This document shows, one piece after another, positions 47,130 to 55,301 of a DNA stretch of 64,000 nucleotides. This stretch comes from Streptomyces poonensis. Its GTDB lineage: Bacteria > Actinomycetota > Actinomycetes > Streptomycetales > Streptomycetaceae. The notes under the pieces are model-generated. The model had not been told where the DNA came from. It did no database searches and saw nothing but the letters and a program-made list of their open reading frames with translations. The DNA lies in NCBI RefSeq assembly GCF_014650915.1, contig NZ_BMVW01000003.1, positions 186,001 through 250,000 of the forward strand. The letters are read 5' to 3'. Position 1 is the stretch's first letter; every line of letters starts with the position of its first letter. The translations under genes and the position numbers were made by a program.

Positions 47130-48400
47130 TGAGGATGGTCCACCCCATGAGCGAAGGACCGGACAGGTGGCTCACCACCGGCCGACGGAACGGGAACGGG
47201 GAGACACAGGAGCCTCGGGTGATATCGGGGCAGGTGTGGCACCGCAGCACCTCCCCGCGTCAGGCGCCCGTCATCCCGTACGACAGCCCCGTCGTCGCGC
47301 CGTACGGCAGCGGCACTGCCGGCGAGCACGCCCCGCACCGGAGCGGCGGCGACCACCCCGGGCACCAGGGCGGCGGCCGCAGCTCCAGCACCAGACCCCG
47401 CTGGGTGCGCCCCAGCCGGCCCCGCCGCATCGCGCGCCTGCTGGGAGTGCTGCTCTGCGCACTGGCCGTCACCGGCGGGGGCACCTACGCCTGGGCCGAC
47501 TTCAGGCTCGACAGGTCCGTCGACCTGAGCGCGGTCGCGCACCGTCCGCCGTCAGGGAGGGGAACGACGTACCTCATCGTGGGCTCCGACGGCCGGAACG
47601 GCCTGTCCGAGCGGGCCAGGAAGCAGCTGCACACCGGCACGGCCGGAGGCAGTCGCACCGACTCGATGATGCTCCTGCACACCGGCGCCCACGGCACCAC
47701 GCTGGTGAGTCTGCCGCGTGACTCCTGGGTGACCCTCCCGTCGTACGTCGACCCGGACACCGGCAAGCTCCACCGGGCGTCGAAGAACAAACTGAACGCG
47801 GCCTACTCCGTGGGCGGGCCCCGGCTGCTCGTCCGTACCGTCGAACTGAACACGGGCGTGCGCGTCGACCATTACGCGGAGATCGGCTTCGCGGGGTTCG
47901 TCGGTGTCGTGGACGCGGTCGGCGGCGTGGAGATGTGCGTGGACCGGCACATCAAGGATCCGAAGTCGGGAGCCGACCTGGAAAAAGGCTGTCACAACCT
48001 GAACGGCGCCCAGGCGCTGGCGTTCGTCCGCCAGAGGCACCAGGAGGCGGACGGTGACCTGGGACGCTCCAGAAACCAGCGCAAGTTCCTCTCCGCCCTC
48101 GCCCACAGAACCGCACAACCGGGCACCGCGCTCGACCCGTCCCGTGCGTACCCGGCCCTGAGCGCCGCGCTGGACACCCTCGTAGTGGACGAGGACATGG
48201 ACCTGCCGACTCTGGCGTCGCTGTTCCAGGCGATGAGAAGCGTCTCGGGCGGCAACGGCATACAGCTCAACGTCCCCGTGGACGGCCTCGGCCTCCGCAC
48301 CTCCAAGGGCAGCGCCTTGACTTGGAACGAGGCGAAGGCGAAGAGGCTCTTCACCGAGCTGCGGAACGACCAGCCGGTGAGCATCGAGGGGAAGAACTGA
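47126..48400 (+). CDS. LCP-family (LytR-CpsA-Psr) glycopolymer phosphotransferase
   Basis: 424 residues; GTG start overlapping the GT2 stop. A disordered cytoplasmic N-terminus of about 95 residues precedes one membrane anchor (LLGVLLCALAVTGGGTYAW). The extracellular LCP domain has the conserved phosphate-binding arginine/aspartate pattern (GGSRTDSMMLL, SLPRDSWV, KLNAAYSVGG, VDHYAEIGFAGF, RQRH then DLGRSRNQRKFL). LCP enzymes attach undecaprenyl-linked glycopolymers to peptidoglycan. Coupling to a membrane GT2 suggests that the two genes make and anchor one cell-wall polymer. Confidence 0.93.
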   Translation: MMRMVHPMSEGPDRWLTTGRRNGNGETQEPRVISGQVWHRSTSPRQAPVIPYDSPVVAPYGSGTAGEHAPHRSGGDHPGHQGGGRSSSTRPRWVRPSRPRRIARLLGVLLCALAVTGGGTYAWADFRLDRSVDLSAVAHRPPSGRGTTYLIVGSDGRNGLSERARKQLHTGTAGGSRTDSMMLLHTGAHGTTLVSLPRDSWVTLPSYVDPDTGKLHRASKNKLNAAYSVGGPRLLVRTVELNTGVRVDHYAEIGFAGFVGVVDAVGGVEMCVDRHIKDPKSGADLEKGCHNLNGAQALAFVRQRHQEADGDLGRSRNQRKFLSALAHRTAQPGTALDPSRAYPALSAALDTLVVDEDMDLPTLASLFQAMRSVSGGNGIQLNVPVDGLGLRTSKGSALTWNEAKAKRLFTELRNDQPVSIEGKN

Positions 48401-48611
48401 GAAGAACTGAGACGGGTTACACGGGGCACGACCGGCAGCCGGGCTCCGTGCTGCCTCACGGTCAGTGACGCGCGCGGCGGCAAGACCATGGGCGTGGCTG
48501 GAGGTGACCACCGCCCGAGAAGACGCGGAGGGAGACAGGGGGCAACCATTCCATGGCGTCACGGGTCTTGCCACTGATCATGCTCGTGATCGCACTGACG
48601 AGGAGACCATC

Positions 48612-49715
48612 ATCACCGCCATACGCAAGACCCTGACCGCCACCGCAGTCGTCGGCGCCGTCCTGGCGGGTTCGGCCGCCTGCGGCACCGTGCAGCAGCT
48701 CTCCGCCGGGAAGAAGCTCGATCAGGCCTTCGAGAAGCTCGGTCAGGAGAAGACGCTCTCCCTGGAGCTGAGCCTCGACACCGACGAGCGGAGCCTGAGG
48801 GCGCTGGACGCCTCGACGAACCCGGAGCCCGGCGAGGAACTGCCCGACGAGGTCGCCGACCTGCTCAGTGGCGCGAAGATAAGTTTCACCGTGCAGTCGA
48901 AGAAGCCGATCGACGAGTCCGGCGAGAAGGACTACGTCGGCATGAGCATGAAGGTCAGCACCAAGGACAGCGATCTCGTCGAGTACCGGATCATCGGCGA
49001 CTACGTCTACATACGGTCCGACGCCGCCGCGCTCGGCAAGGCGATGGGCGCCCCGGTGCCGTCGGCGAGGGACCTCCCCCCGGAGGCGGGCGCCCTCAAG
49101 AAGGCACTCGAGGGCGAGTGGGTGAAGCTCGACGCCAAGGAGATCGAGGAGAGCACCGCCGGGCTGGAGGCGGAGTCCGGCTCCGAGCCCTCTCCGGAAC
49201 CCACCCTCGACGCCAAGACGCAGAAGAAACTGCTGGAGGCGGTCCGCTCGACCATCGCCCGCGAGGTCGACTTCAAGACGTCCGACGCCGAGGACGGCTC
49301 CGAGCACATCACCGCCACCGCTCCGTTCCGTACGCTGATCACAGAGCTCCTCGGCGAGATCCGCCCGCTCGCGGAGAACCTGCCGCTGGGCGCGGAACTG
49401 CCCACGGACAAGGATCTGAAGGATGCCCCGAACGCCAAGGTCACGGCCGACTTCACGCTCAAGAACGGCGAGCTGACCGAGGTCTACGTCGACCTGGCCG
49501 AGCTGGGCGAGAACGCGAAGGTGAAGAAGCTGGGCCTGCAGGTGCGGTTGAGCGAGGGTCAGACGCCAGTGGCCCCGGCCGACGCCACCGAGTTGAACAT
49601 CGAGGACATGCTGGGCGGGTTCGGCGCCTCGATGATGAGCGAGGAGGACTTCGCCGAGGAGGACTTCGCCGAGGAGGACTTCGCCGAGGAGGGCTTCAGC
49701 GAGGAGGACTTCTAA
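48612..49715 (+). CDS. Secreted lipoprotein with unusual start codon
   Basis: The protein begins IRKTLTATAVVGAVLAGSAAC: a lipoprotein signal with lipobox SAAC, so the mature protein is anchored to the outer face of the membrane. The remaining 340 or so residues resemble streptomycete LppX/LprG-like hypothetical lipoproteins (acidic, beta-rich, no catalytic motif). No ATG, GTG or TTG lies near the expected start in this frame. GAGGAGACCATC-ATC places an ATC codon where the start should be, and the first in-frame GTG (48465) would add about 50 odd residues ahead of the signal. An ATC start or a point mutation is likely. The C-terminus is a tandem EEDFA repeat. Confidence 0.8.
   Translation: MTAIRKTLTATAVVGAVLAGSAACGTVQQLSAGKKLDQAFEKLGQEKTLSLELSLDTDERSLRALDASTNPEPGEELPDEVADLLSGAKISFTVQSKKPIDESGEKDYVGMSMKVSTKDSDLVEYRIIGDYVYIRSDAAALGKAMGAPVPSARDLPPEAGALKKALEGEWVKLDAKEIEESTAGLEAESGSEPSPEPTLDAKTQKKLLEAVRSTIAREVDFKTSDAEDGSEHITATAPFRTLITELLGEIRPLAENLPLGAELPTDKDLKDAPNAKVTADFTLKNGELTEVYVDLAELGENAKVKKLGLQVRLSEGQTPVAPADATELNIEDMLGGFGASMMSEEDFAEEDFAEEDFAEEGFSEEDF
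49641..49713 (+). repeat. 15-bp coding minisatellite (EEDFA)
   Basis: Five copies of gaggaggacttcgcc, the last two diverged (gagggcttcagc, gaggaggacttc), encode the acidic tail of the lipoprotein and run up to its stop codon. Perfect copies suggest recent slippage expansion. Confidence 0.8.
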
Positions 49716-49721
49716 GAGATT

Positions 49722-50300
49722 GTCGGGCTGGACAGGGCAGGCCGGCACACACACGATCGGGACGTCCGTCTTCGACCGCCACTCCCGGCCCGGACAGCCG
49801 GGCACCCCCATGGCACCGGTCAGGTTGCCGGCCATCGCGTGCACGCCTCCGTGCGCGGCACAGGTACCCGCCGCGAGTACCACGGTGGCCTTGGGTGCCG
49901 GCCGGTCCGGCCACTCGCACACGGTGATGGGCCGGCCTGTCGCGGGGTCGATGCCGAAGCCGCTCCGGTACCCCTCACCCCTCCCGCTTGATCGCCTCGT
50001 TCGGTACGGAGCCCTCGACGACCAGGATGAACGGCTCCAGCTCGCCGCGGCCGGCCCGGTGGAACCAGTCGATGAAGGCGTCGGCCCCGCCGTCCGGTCC
50101 GCACTCGTAGTCCGGCAGCGGCCAGTGCGGGGCGACCTTCGGCAGTCCCGGCAGGGCACCCGGCGCGATCTCCTCGATGCCCGGCTGGGTGGCCGCCGTG
50201 AGCGCGACCGAGTCGCCGTCGCAGCTGAGCCCGGCGTCGATCCAGTGCGGGTGGACCACGAGGTCGTCGGTGTCCGGGCTTCCCCGGCGGTCGCGGCAGG
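49722..50300 (-). pseudogene. [NiFe]-hydrogenase small subunit remnant (group 1h/HhyS type)
   Basis: The minus strand encodes HWIDAGLSCDGDSVALTAAT, GALPGLPKVAPHWPLPDYEC, GPDGGADAFIDWFHRAGRGE and VEGSVPNEAIKREG. After a frameshift at 49975 (repeat-like GGGGTGAGGGG) it continues YRSGFGIDPATGRPITVCEW, AAGTCAAHGGVHAMAGNLTG, AMGVPGCPG and CVPACPVQPDN. This is the proximal Fe-S part of the high-affinity actinobacterial small subunit. The C-terminal third, with the medial and distal cluster ligands, is absent, cut at the lipoprotein gene end. No large subunit is present. It is a dead fragment. Confidence 0.85.
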
Positions 50301-50360
50301 ACGGCTCATCGTGGATCATCGCCCTCGCCCGCCGTCGCTCCCGTCTCGGAGCGTTCGTCC

Positions 50361-50925
50361 TCAGCAGTTGCATGTAACGGCAGGACTCGGCCGCCGCCCT
50401 CGAGGGAGCGACGGCCGGGTTAACGAGGTCGCCGAGCTCGGAGTCCGCTCCGCCCTCCGGTCCCCGGCCGCGGGGGCCGGCACGGCCTCCTCGGGCCGAG
50501 GACGCGGGATGGCCAGCGCACACAGGGCCCCCACAAGGACCACGGCGACTCCGATCCAGATCGCGGGGCGCATGCCGTCGACGAACCCCTGAGCAGTTCG
50601 GTCGTTGCCACAGTGCACGAACACACTGCTCAGCACGGCCGTTCCGAGCGCTCCGCCGATCTCCCGGACGGTGTTGTTGGCACCGGACGCCTTGCCCCGG
50701 TACTGGGGCCCGACCGAGCCGAGGACCACCGCCGCGGTCGGCGCGAAGACGAGGCCCATGCCGATACCGGCGACGACCATCGCACCGACCATCCGCGAGT
50801 ACGGGGTGTCGGAGGTGGCCACGAGGTCGGTCCAGGCCAGCCCGATGCCCTGGAGCAGCAGACCGAGGGCCATCAGCCGGCCGCCCCCCACCTTGTCGGT
50901 CAGCGCCCCGGCCAAACAGAAGACA
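50361..50925 (-). pseudogene. DHA2-type MFS transporter, C-terminal remnant
   Basis: About 185 codons cover the last helices of an EmrB/QacA-like drug exporter (AGALTDKVGGGRLMALGLLL, MVVAGIGMGLVFAPTAAVVL, GKASGANNTVREIGGALGTA, IWIGVAVVLVGALCALAIP). The first 10 or so helices are missing and the 5' end runs into unrelated sequence. It abuts the hydrogenase remnant, so two deletions met here. Confidence 0.8.
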
Positions 50926-51062
50926 CGCGCGCCACCGCGGTCACACGGAGGCGGTTCGGGCGGCGCGCGGAAGGAGAAGCCGGAGACCGGCGCGGGAAAC
51001 GAGAAACGAGAGGACGAAGGGGTGAGCGGGGGCGGGAGAGGGGGCCGCCCCGGGGACGCGCG

Positions 51063-51488
51063 TCAGGCTGCGCGGCCGCCCGCGGAGGCGGCGTCCTCGT
51101 CCGCCTTGTCCGCCAGTCGCCGCTTGGCCTCGTCCCAGCCGATCGGCAGCTCGGAGGAGTCGGCCTCCCAGAAGACGAAGGTCGACCGCCGGCAGGCCGG
51201 GCGCATCGCCCGCATCGCGTCGCCGTGCGGGTCCGCCTTGGCGTAGGCGTACAGGGCGGACCGGTCCTCCCAGGCGGAGAGCGTGTAGAAGACCCGACTG
51301 AACGGCTGCGCTATGAGCGAGGCGCCGTACGCGCCGCGCGCGGTCTTCACCTGGCTCCACGAACTCAGCGACTTGAGCAGGAACCGCGGCACGTTCGACA
51401 GGGACTTAAGCTCGAAGCGGGAGGCCATGACGAAGACGCGTGTCCGCGGCGGTGCGGGGTGAGGGGTGATCCAGCCGAGAGTTGGCAT
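51063..51488 (-). CDS. DUF3291-like dimeric alpha/beta-barrel protein
   Basis: 141 residues from ATG at 51488 with AAGGTGG upstream. The pattern VPRFLLKSLSSWSQVKTARG, TLSAWEDRSALYAYA and RSTFVFWEAD matches the DUF3291/antibiotic-monooxygenase-like ferredoxin-fold family common in Streptomyces. No cofactor motif; function unknown, perhaps small-molecule binding or cofactor-free oxidation. It is divergent from the MerR gene, with a dyad between them, so it is probably its target. Confidence 0.8.
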   Translation of the reverse strand: MPTLGWITPHPAPPRTRVFVMASRFELKSLSNVPRFLLKSLSSWSQVKTARGAYGASLIAQPFSRVFYTLSAWEDRSALYAYAKADPHGDAMRAMRPACRRSTFVFWEADSSELPIGWDEAKRRLADKADEDAASAGGRAA

Positions 51489-51532
51489 TGCGACGCCCAC
51501 CTTTCTGAAGACGACCGACTGCGAGCATAATA

Positions 51533-51554
51533 GATAGTGGCGCGATCCGTTATC
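51533..51554. promoter_or_regulatory. Putative MerR operator
   Basis: GATAGTGG-cgcgat-CCGTTATC is an imperfect dyad (6 of 8 positions symmetric) between divergent starts at 51488 and 51575, in an AT-richer patch (cataatagatag). Its position suits the MerR protein; the assignment is inferred. Confidence 0.45.
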
Positions 51555-51574
51555 CAGTAGGTAAGTGGAGCTCG

Positions 51575-52243
51575 ATGAAGATTTCTGAACTCAGCCGTCG
51601 CAGCGGGGTGTCCATCCCCACGATCAAGTACTACCTCCGGGACGGCCTGTTGCCTCAGGGCCAGGCCACCGCCGCCAACCAGGCCGACTACAGCGAGGAG
51701 CACCTGCGCCGTCTCCGGCTGATCCGCACGCTGATCGGCGTGCGGCGCCTGTCGGTCAGCGCGGTCAAGGAGATCCTGAGCGCCATCACCGAGGAAGGGG
51801 ACCTGCACCAGATCTTCGGGATCGTGATCGAGGCCCGGCCCGCCAAGCTGCAGGACAAGCAGAAGCAGGAGGAAGCGGCCGCGCAGAGGGAGGAGAGTCC
51901 CGGCGTCACCGACGCGCACAAGCTGATCAGCAAGATGGGCTGGGACGTCTCCCCCTCCACCGCTGCCCTTTACGCCCTCGGCGACGTCCTGGACGCGCTG
52001 AACGACCTCGACTCGGACATCGACTGGCAGTCCCTGCTGCCGTACGCCCGGCTCGCCGACCGCATCTCGGAACTGGACGTGGAAAAGATGCACGGCACGT
52101 CCGGCCTGCTGGAACTGGCCGAACGTGCCGTGCTGGTGTCGGTGCTGCTGGAACCCGCCCTGCTCGCCCTGCGCAAGCTCGCCCAGGAGGACAAGTCGGC
52201 CCGCCTGTTCAGCGACAGCCCGGACGAGAAGGAAGCGGACTGA
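51575..52243 (+). CDS. MerR-family transcriptional regulator
   Basis: 222 residues. N-terminal winged HTH (MKISELSRRSGVSIPTIKYY, LRDGLLPQG, YSEEHLRRLRLIRTLIGV), a short dimerisation helix and a C-terminal helical effector domain of about 120 residues with no metal-binding Cys, so an organic ligand is more likely than a metal. AAGTGGAG precedes the ATG. It is divergent from the DUF3291 gene and followed at 11 nt by a hairpin. Confidence 0.92.
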   Translation: MKISELSRRSGVSIPTIKYYLRDGLLPQGQATAANQADYSEEHLRRLRLIRTLIGVRRLSVSAVKEILSAITEEGDLHQIFGIVIEARPAKLQDKQKQEEAAAQREESPGVTDAHKLISKMGWDVSPSTAALYALGDVLDALNDLDSDIDWQSLLPYARLADRISELDVEKMHGTSGLLELAERAVLVSVLLEPALLALRKLAQEDKSARLFSDSPDEKEAD

Positions 52244-52253
52244 GGATGCGTCA

Positions 52254-52277
52254 GCCCAGCTCGCTCAGGAGCTGGGC
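52254..52277 (+). terminator. Terminator of the MerR gene
   Basis: GCCCAGCTC-GCTCAG-GAGCTGGGC is a 9-bp perfect stem with a 6-nt loop starting 11 nt after the MerR stop. Confidence 0.7.
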
Positions 52278-52418
52278 AGCCGCGTCCGCAACGGCGGAGA
52301 ACGCGGCCTCGTGGGAGCCGATCAGGTCCGGGCCCAGCTCCCGGGATCGGCCGGGACACGCTCAGGCACGAGGAGCGACACGGCCGGGCCGACACACTCA
52401 CCTGCGGGGCCGGCGACG

Positions 52419-52637
52419 TCAGCGATTCATGGCTGCCCAGAACTCCTCGAAGGACATCTGGCTGTCACCGTCGGTGTCCAGCGAATCGATCAGTTCCCGG
52501 GCCTCGGACTCGGTGATCTCGGAGCCCTCCAGCTCCGCCACGACCTTCCGGTACTCGTCTGCGGTGACCAGGCCGTCCCCGTCCACGTCGTAGCGCTCGA
52601 AGACCTTGCGCGCCGCCGTCTCCACGATGTCCGCCAT
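52419..52637 (-). CDS. EF-hand calcium-binding protein, 72 aa
   Basis: Two canonical EF-hand loops, DVDGDGLVTADE (residues about 17-28) and DTDGDSQMSFEE (about 53-64), each with acidic residues at positions 1, 3, 5 and 12. The protein is a minimal calmodulin-like pair, similar in size to the CabC/CabE-type proteins of Streptomyces, which influence aerial growth. AAGGACGACGAAC precedes the ATG. It is monocistronic and convergent with the MerR gene. Confidence 0.93.
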   Translation of the reverse strand: MADIVETAARKVFERYDVDGDGLVTADEYRKVVAELEGSEITESEARELIDSLDTDGDSQMSFEEFWAAMNR

Positions 52638-52852
52638 GTTCGTCGTCCTTCCGCACTTGTCGCTGACGGCGTCACCCTATCCGTCCGTCCGGAAGCAAGC
52701 GGGCGCTGCCCCTGGTCCGCGGACGGCCGCCCATGGCCCGGGATGCGTCCGCGGGGAAACCGGGGAAACCACGGGGAACATCACCCGGTGTCTCCCCGAG
52801 CGTCGCCGACCCGTCTCGCGGGGCTGACGCATGTCGCCCGTCCGTCACCAGC

Positions 52853-53014
52853 GGCGTCCGGACACCGCGCAAGAACTCCAGCAGGGAGCGCTGGATACAG
52901 ACCTGCCGACGCGAACTGCTCGACCGCGCCTTGATCTGGAACCAGGACCATCTGCTCCACACGCTTGGCGAGTTCAACGCGAGTACCAGCACGCCGTGTG
53001 ACCAGGCCGGATGA
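52853..53014 (+). pseudogene. Integrase-type transposase C-terminal scrap
   Basis: The plus frame reads ERWIQTCRRELLDRALIWNQ then DHLLHTLGEF, the C-terminal region of an rve-type transposase, and is cut at both ends. It is a different family member from the one split around the 34-44 kb island (ERWIQTCRREL versus ERFVRSVREEC). Confidence 0.75.
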
Positions 53015-53032
53015 TGTCTCGGCGCCCACAGG

Positions 53033-53145
53033 GCCCTGGCCCGCCGCAGCCGCAGCCGCAGCAAGCCCGGCGAGATCGCCTACCACCTCGCCTACGCCCC
53101 ACCGGAGACCTCGGTGGCCGACCTTGCCACTACCGGCGGCTGCTG
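53033..53145 (+). pseudogene. IS701-like transposase scrap
   Basis: About 37 codons (SKPGEIAYHLAYAPPETSVA, then DLATTGG) match the region before the catalytic domain end of IS701-type transposases (typically KPGEIAYYLAYAP..TS). Both ends are lost. With the adjacent fragment it marks a transposon graveyard. Confidence 0.7.
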
Positions 53146-53526
53146 CACTCGTTGGAGGGGCGGCCCGGCAAGACCGCCCCGGGCTGACCATCAGCCCTCT
53201 GCACTCCGGACGACGCCTATGACCAGGCCAGACAGCGAAGCGCTGCTGGAGCAGCAGTGCGGTCAGTGGTGCGGCCGTTACGGTCGGAGCGGCTTTTCGA
53301 ACGGGGACACGGGGGCGCGATGCTTCCGGATGATGTCGAGGACGCCGCTGGGGCCCTGGAGCATGTGCGGGTGCTGATCGGTCTCGGTCCCGTTCCGTCC
53401 GGTGATTTCCGTGATGCGGCCCAGGCGGTCGAGGCGGAGGAGATTTTCCGGCACGGGCAGCCGGAGGAAGTGAGCAGAGCACTCATTGCCTCAGCCCTGA
53501 GCGGTGAGAACCGGCAGTGGGTGGAA

Positions 53527-53600
53527 CGGGGCTGGCCGGATTCGAACCGGCGTCCTCCCACATGCCGTGAAGGCGCGACAACCACTGCGCTACGAGCCCC
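53527..53600 (-). tRNA. tRNA-like sequence, probably degenerate (anticodon position CAU)
   Basis: The minus strand folds as a cloverleaf. Acceptor GGGGCT pairs with AGCCCC, the D stem is GCGC/GCGC, and the T arm is canonical (GCCGG-TTCGAAT-CCGGC). Departures: an extra C in the acceptor/D junction, an A-G mismatch in the anticodon stem, G in place of the invariant U33, a 3-nt variable loop, and no CCA. Counted by position, the anticodon would be CAU. It is either a tRNA pseudogene or an unusual element-borne tRNA, and could be an attachment site for the nearby element debris. Confidence 0.55.
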
Positions 53601-54153
53601 GTCCCGCCAGGGATCATACGAGGCACCCTGTGCTCCGCCACTCTTGAACCGTGGAAGACAGCGACGGATCGCTCAGCCTGACGGCACCACCAACGGTTGA
53701 GCCAGGCCCCCAGTGCCATGCACCCCGCGCCGAGAAGGAGTACACGCACCGGCGGGCCTGTGTGACCATCCAGCGGTGAAGACGAGAACCAGCGGCTCAG
53801 CACCCGTCACTCGGGCAACGGCACCGCGGTGTCGTCTGGGCCGGTGAGGCAGCGGGGCAGGCGGTTCTGCACCCATGCGGGCGGCGCCGGTGCCGCGGAC
53901 GCCGGTGCCCACTCCGGGGCGGTCCGCCCGTGACGGCTGCGCCGGTGGAGCCGACTGCCGCCGTCACGCCGTACCCGTCGGCGTCTCAGCCGGCGGGCCC
54001 TCCCGGCGGGTGTGGACAGGGCCGTGACAGCGAAGGTGCCGTCCGTCACGCGTATCCGCGCGTGCCGGACGCACGCAGCCCGGGACGGGCCCGGTCGGCC
54101 CGTCACCGCCGCTGATGGGAGGTACTGCTGCGCGGAGACGGGCCGTGTCGGCA
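53601..54153. other. Region without a supported gene
   Basis: Several frames are open because of the base composition, but none has a domain plus a ribosome-binding site. A minus-strand stretch ending near 53807 (VTDGTFAVTALSTPAGRARR) has some protein-like character and may be another gene remnant. Confidence 0.4.
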
Positions 54154-54351
54154 TCAGTGCCTGCTTTGCCACCACAGAAGCAGCAGGGTGACGGCGCCAC
54201 TGCCCAGTTTGTAGGCCATGCCCTGCAGGAACTCGCCCGGGACGCGGCTCCCGTGCCGGCCCAACCATGTCCGCAGGCGGCGGATGCTCTTGGTGCACTG
54301 CCGGGTTCCGCGGGACGGGTGCTGGGGGTCGCGTCCGGCGTTGCTCTCCAT
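54154..54351 (-). CDS. Small protein with C-terminal hydrophobic segment, 65 aa
   Basis: ATG at 54351 follows AGAGGAACACTTGT. The N-terminal half is basic (RQCTKSIRRLRTWLGRHGSR); the C-terminus has one short hydrophobic helix (GSGAVTLLLLWW) and ends QSRH. It may be a tail-anchored or membrane-associated small protein. No family is recognised, and the nearest genes do not suggest a role. Confidence 0.5.
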   Translation of the reverse strand: MESNAGRDPQHPSRGTRQCTKSIRRLRTWLGRHGSRVPGEFLQGMAYKLGSGAVTLLLLWWQSRH

Positions 54352-54629
54352 ACAAGTGTTCCTCTCGTCGATCGCGGCGTGTGGGGACATCGCGCAGGGA
54401 GCCCTCCCAACTCAGTGACCTGGACGACCCGTTGGGAACTCAGGGCTCCTTCTGTGCGTTTGGGTGCGTCTGGCCGGTGGCCTCTGCGGTGACGCGATGC
54501 TGCGCGACGTCACCCGGCAGCGGCGGCCGGCGCCCGGCTGCCGGAAGCCGGCGGTGAGGCAGAAGTCGGCGCGGCCCGCCCGCCGGACGACAGGCGCCCC
54601 TGCATGACCGGGTCGGCGCGTGTGCGGGC

Positions 54630-55301
54630 TCAGCGGCGGGTGAAGTCGTGGAGCAGGTCGGCGAGGCGCTGGTCCGGGCGCTGGACGATGATGCAGGAGT
54701 CGGTCTTCGCGGTGGCGAGGCGGTCGACTTCCATCTCCAGCCCGCCGGTGGGCGGGTGGGCATGGCTCAGGCCGGTCTTGCGGACGTACGTCGCGACGCT
54801 CTCCAGGAAGGCGAGGAAGGCGCTGTCGGGGGCCTCGGAGTCGAGGACGTCGTCGGTGACGACGTGCAGCCAGTGCCGCGCCTCGCGGGTCTCACCCAGG
54901 GCGAGGTGGTGCAGGTGCAGGCAGTAGGCGGCGGCGCGGTGGCCGGCGCCGGCGGCGAGCTGCCACCAGAACTGGGCGCTTTCGCGGTGGTCGGTGAGGT
55001 GGAGCAGGCAGGCGAAGACGAGGGCGCCGTCGACGTCCAGGTGGCGGTCGTCCTGGAGGGCGGCCGGCTCCTGGGCGAGGCGGTCGACGTGGTCGGCGGC
55101 GCCCGGCTTGTTGAGGATCCACCGGCAGACGACGGACAGCCGCTGCCTGGCCTGCGCGGCCCGGAGCATGTCCTGGTTCGGCTTGGTCCCGGCGGCGGCC
55201 GCGTCCGCGGCGAGGCGGCGCAGCGCGGCGCCGACGTCGAATCCTGTGCGGCCTGTGGTGGGGATGCGTGCGTCGTCCAGGAGCTTGTCGATGGCGGTCA
55301 C
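54630..55301 (-). CDS. Companion protein of the ECF-like sigma factor
   Basis: 223 residues from a GTG that overlaps the sigma-factor stop by 4 nt. All-helical, with a SEL1/TPR-like middle (SAQFWWQLAAGAGHRAAAYC, LHLHHLALGETREARHWLHV) and a conserved-looking basic end (DQRLADLLHDFTRR). No membrane segment and no zinc-binding HxxxCxxC, so it is not a classical anti-sigma factor. Coupling to the sigma gene suggests that it modulates or depends on that sigma factor. Confidence 0.75.
   Translation of the reverse strand: MTAIDKLLDDARIPTTGRTGFDVGAALRRLAADAAAAGTKPNQDMLRAAQARQRLSVVCRWILNKPGAADHVDRLAQEPAALQDDRHLDVDGALVFACLLHLTDHRESAQFWWQLAAGAGHRAAAYCLHLHHLALGETREARHWLHVVTDDVLDSEAPDSAFLAFLESVATYVRKTGLSHAHPPTGGLEMEVDRLATAKTDSCIIVQRPDQRLADLLHDFTRR

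Noticed and set aside
53257..53700. Plus-strand frame with MLPDDVEDAAGALEHVRVLI
   Set aside because: The middle looks protein-like, but it runs straight through the tRNA-like sequence and codon bias is weak; at best a gene remnant ending before 53520.
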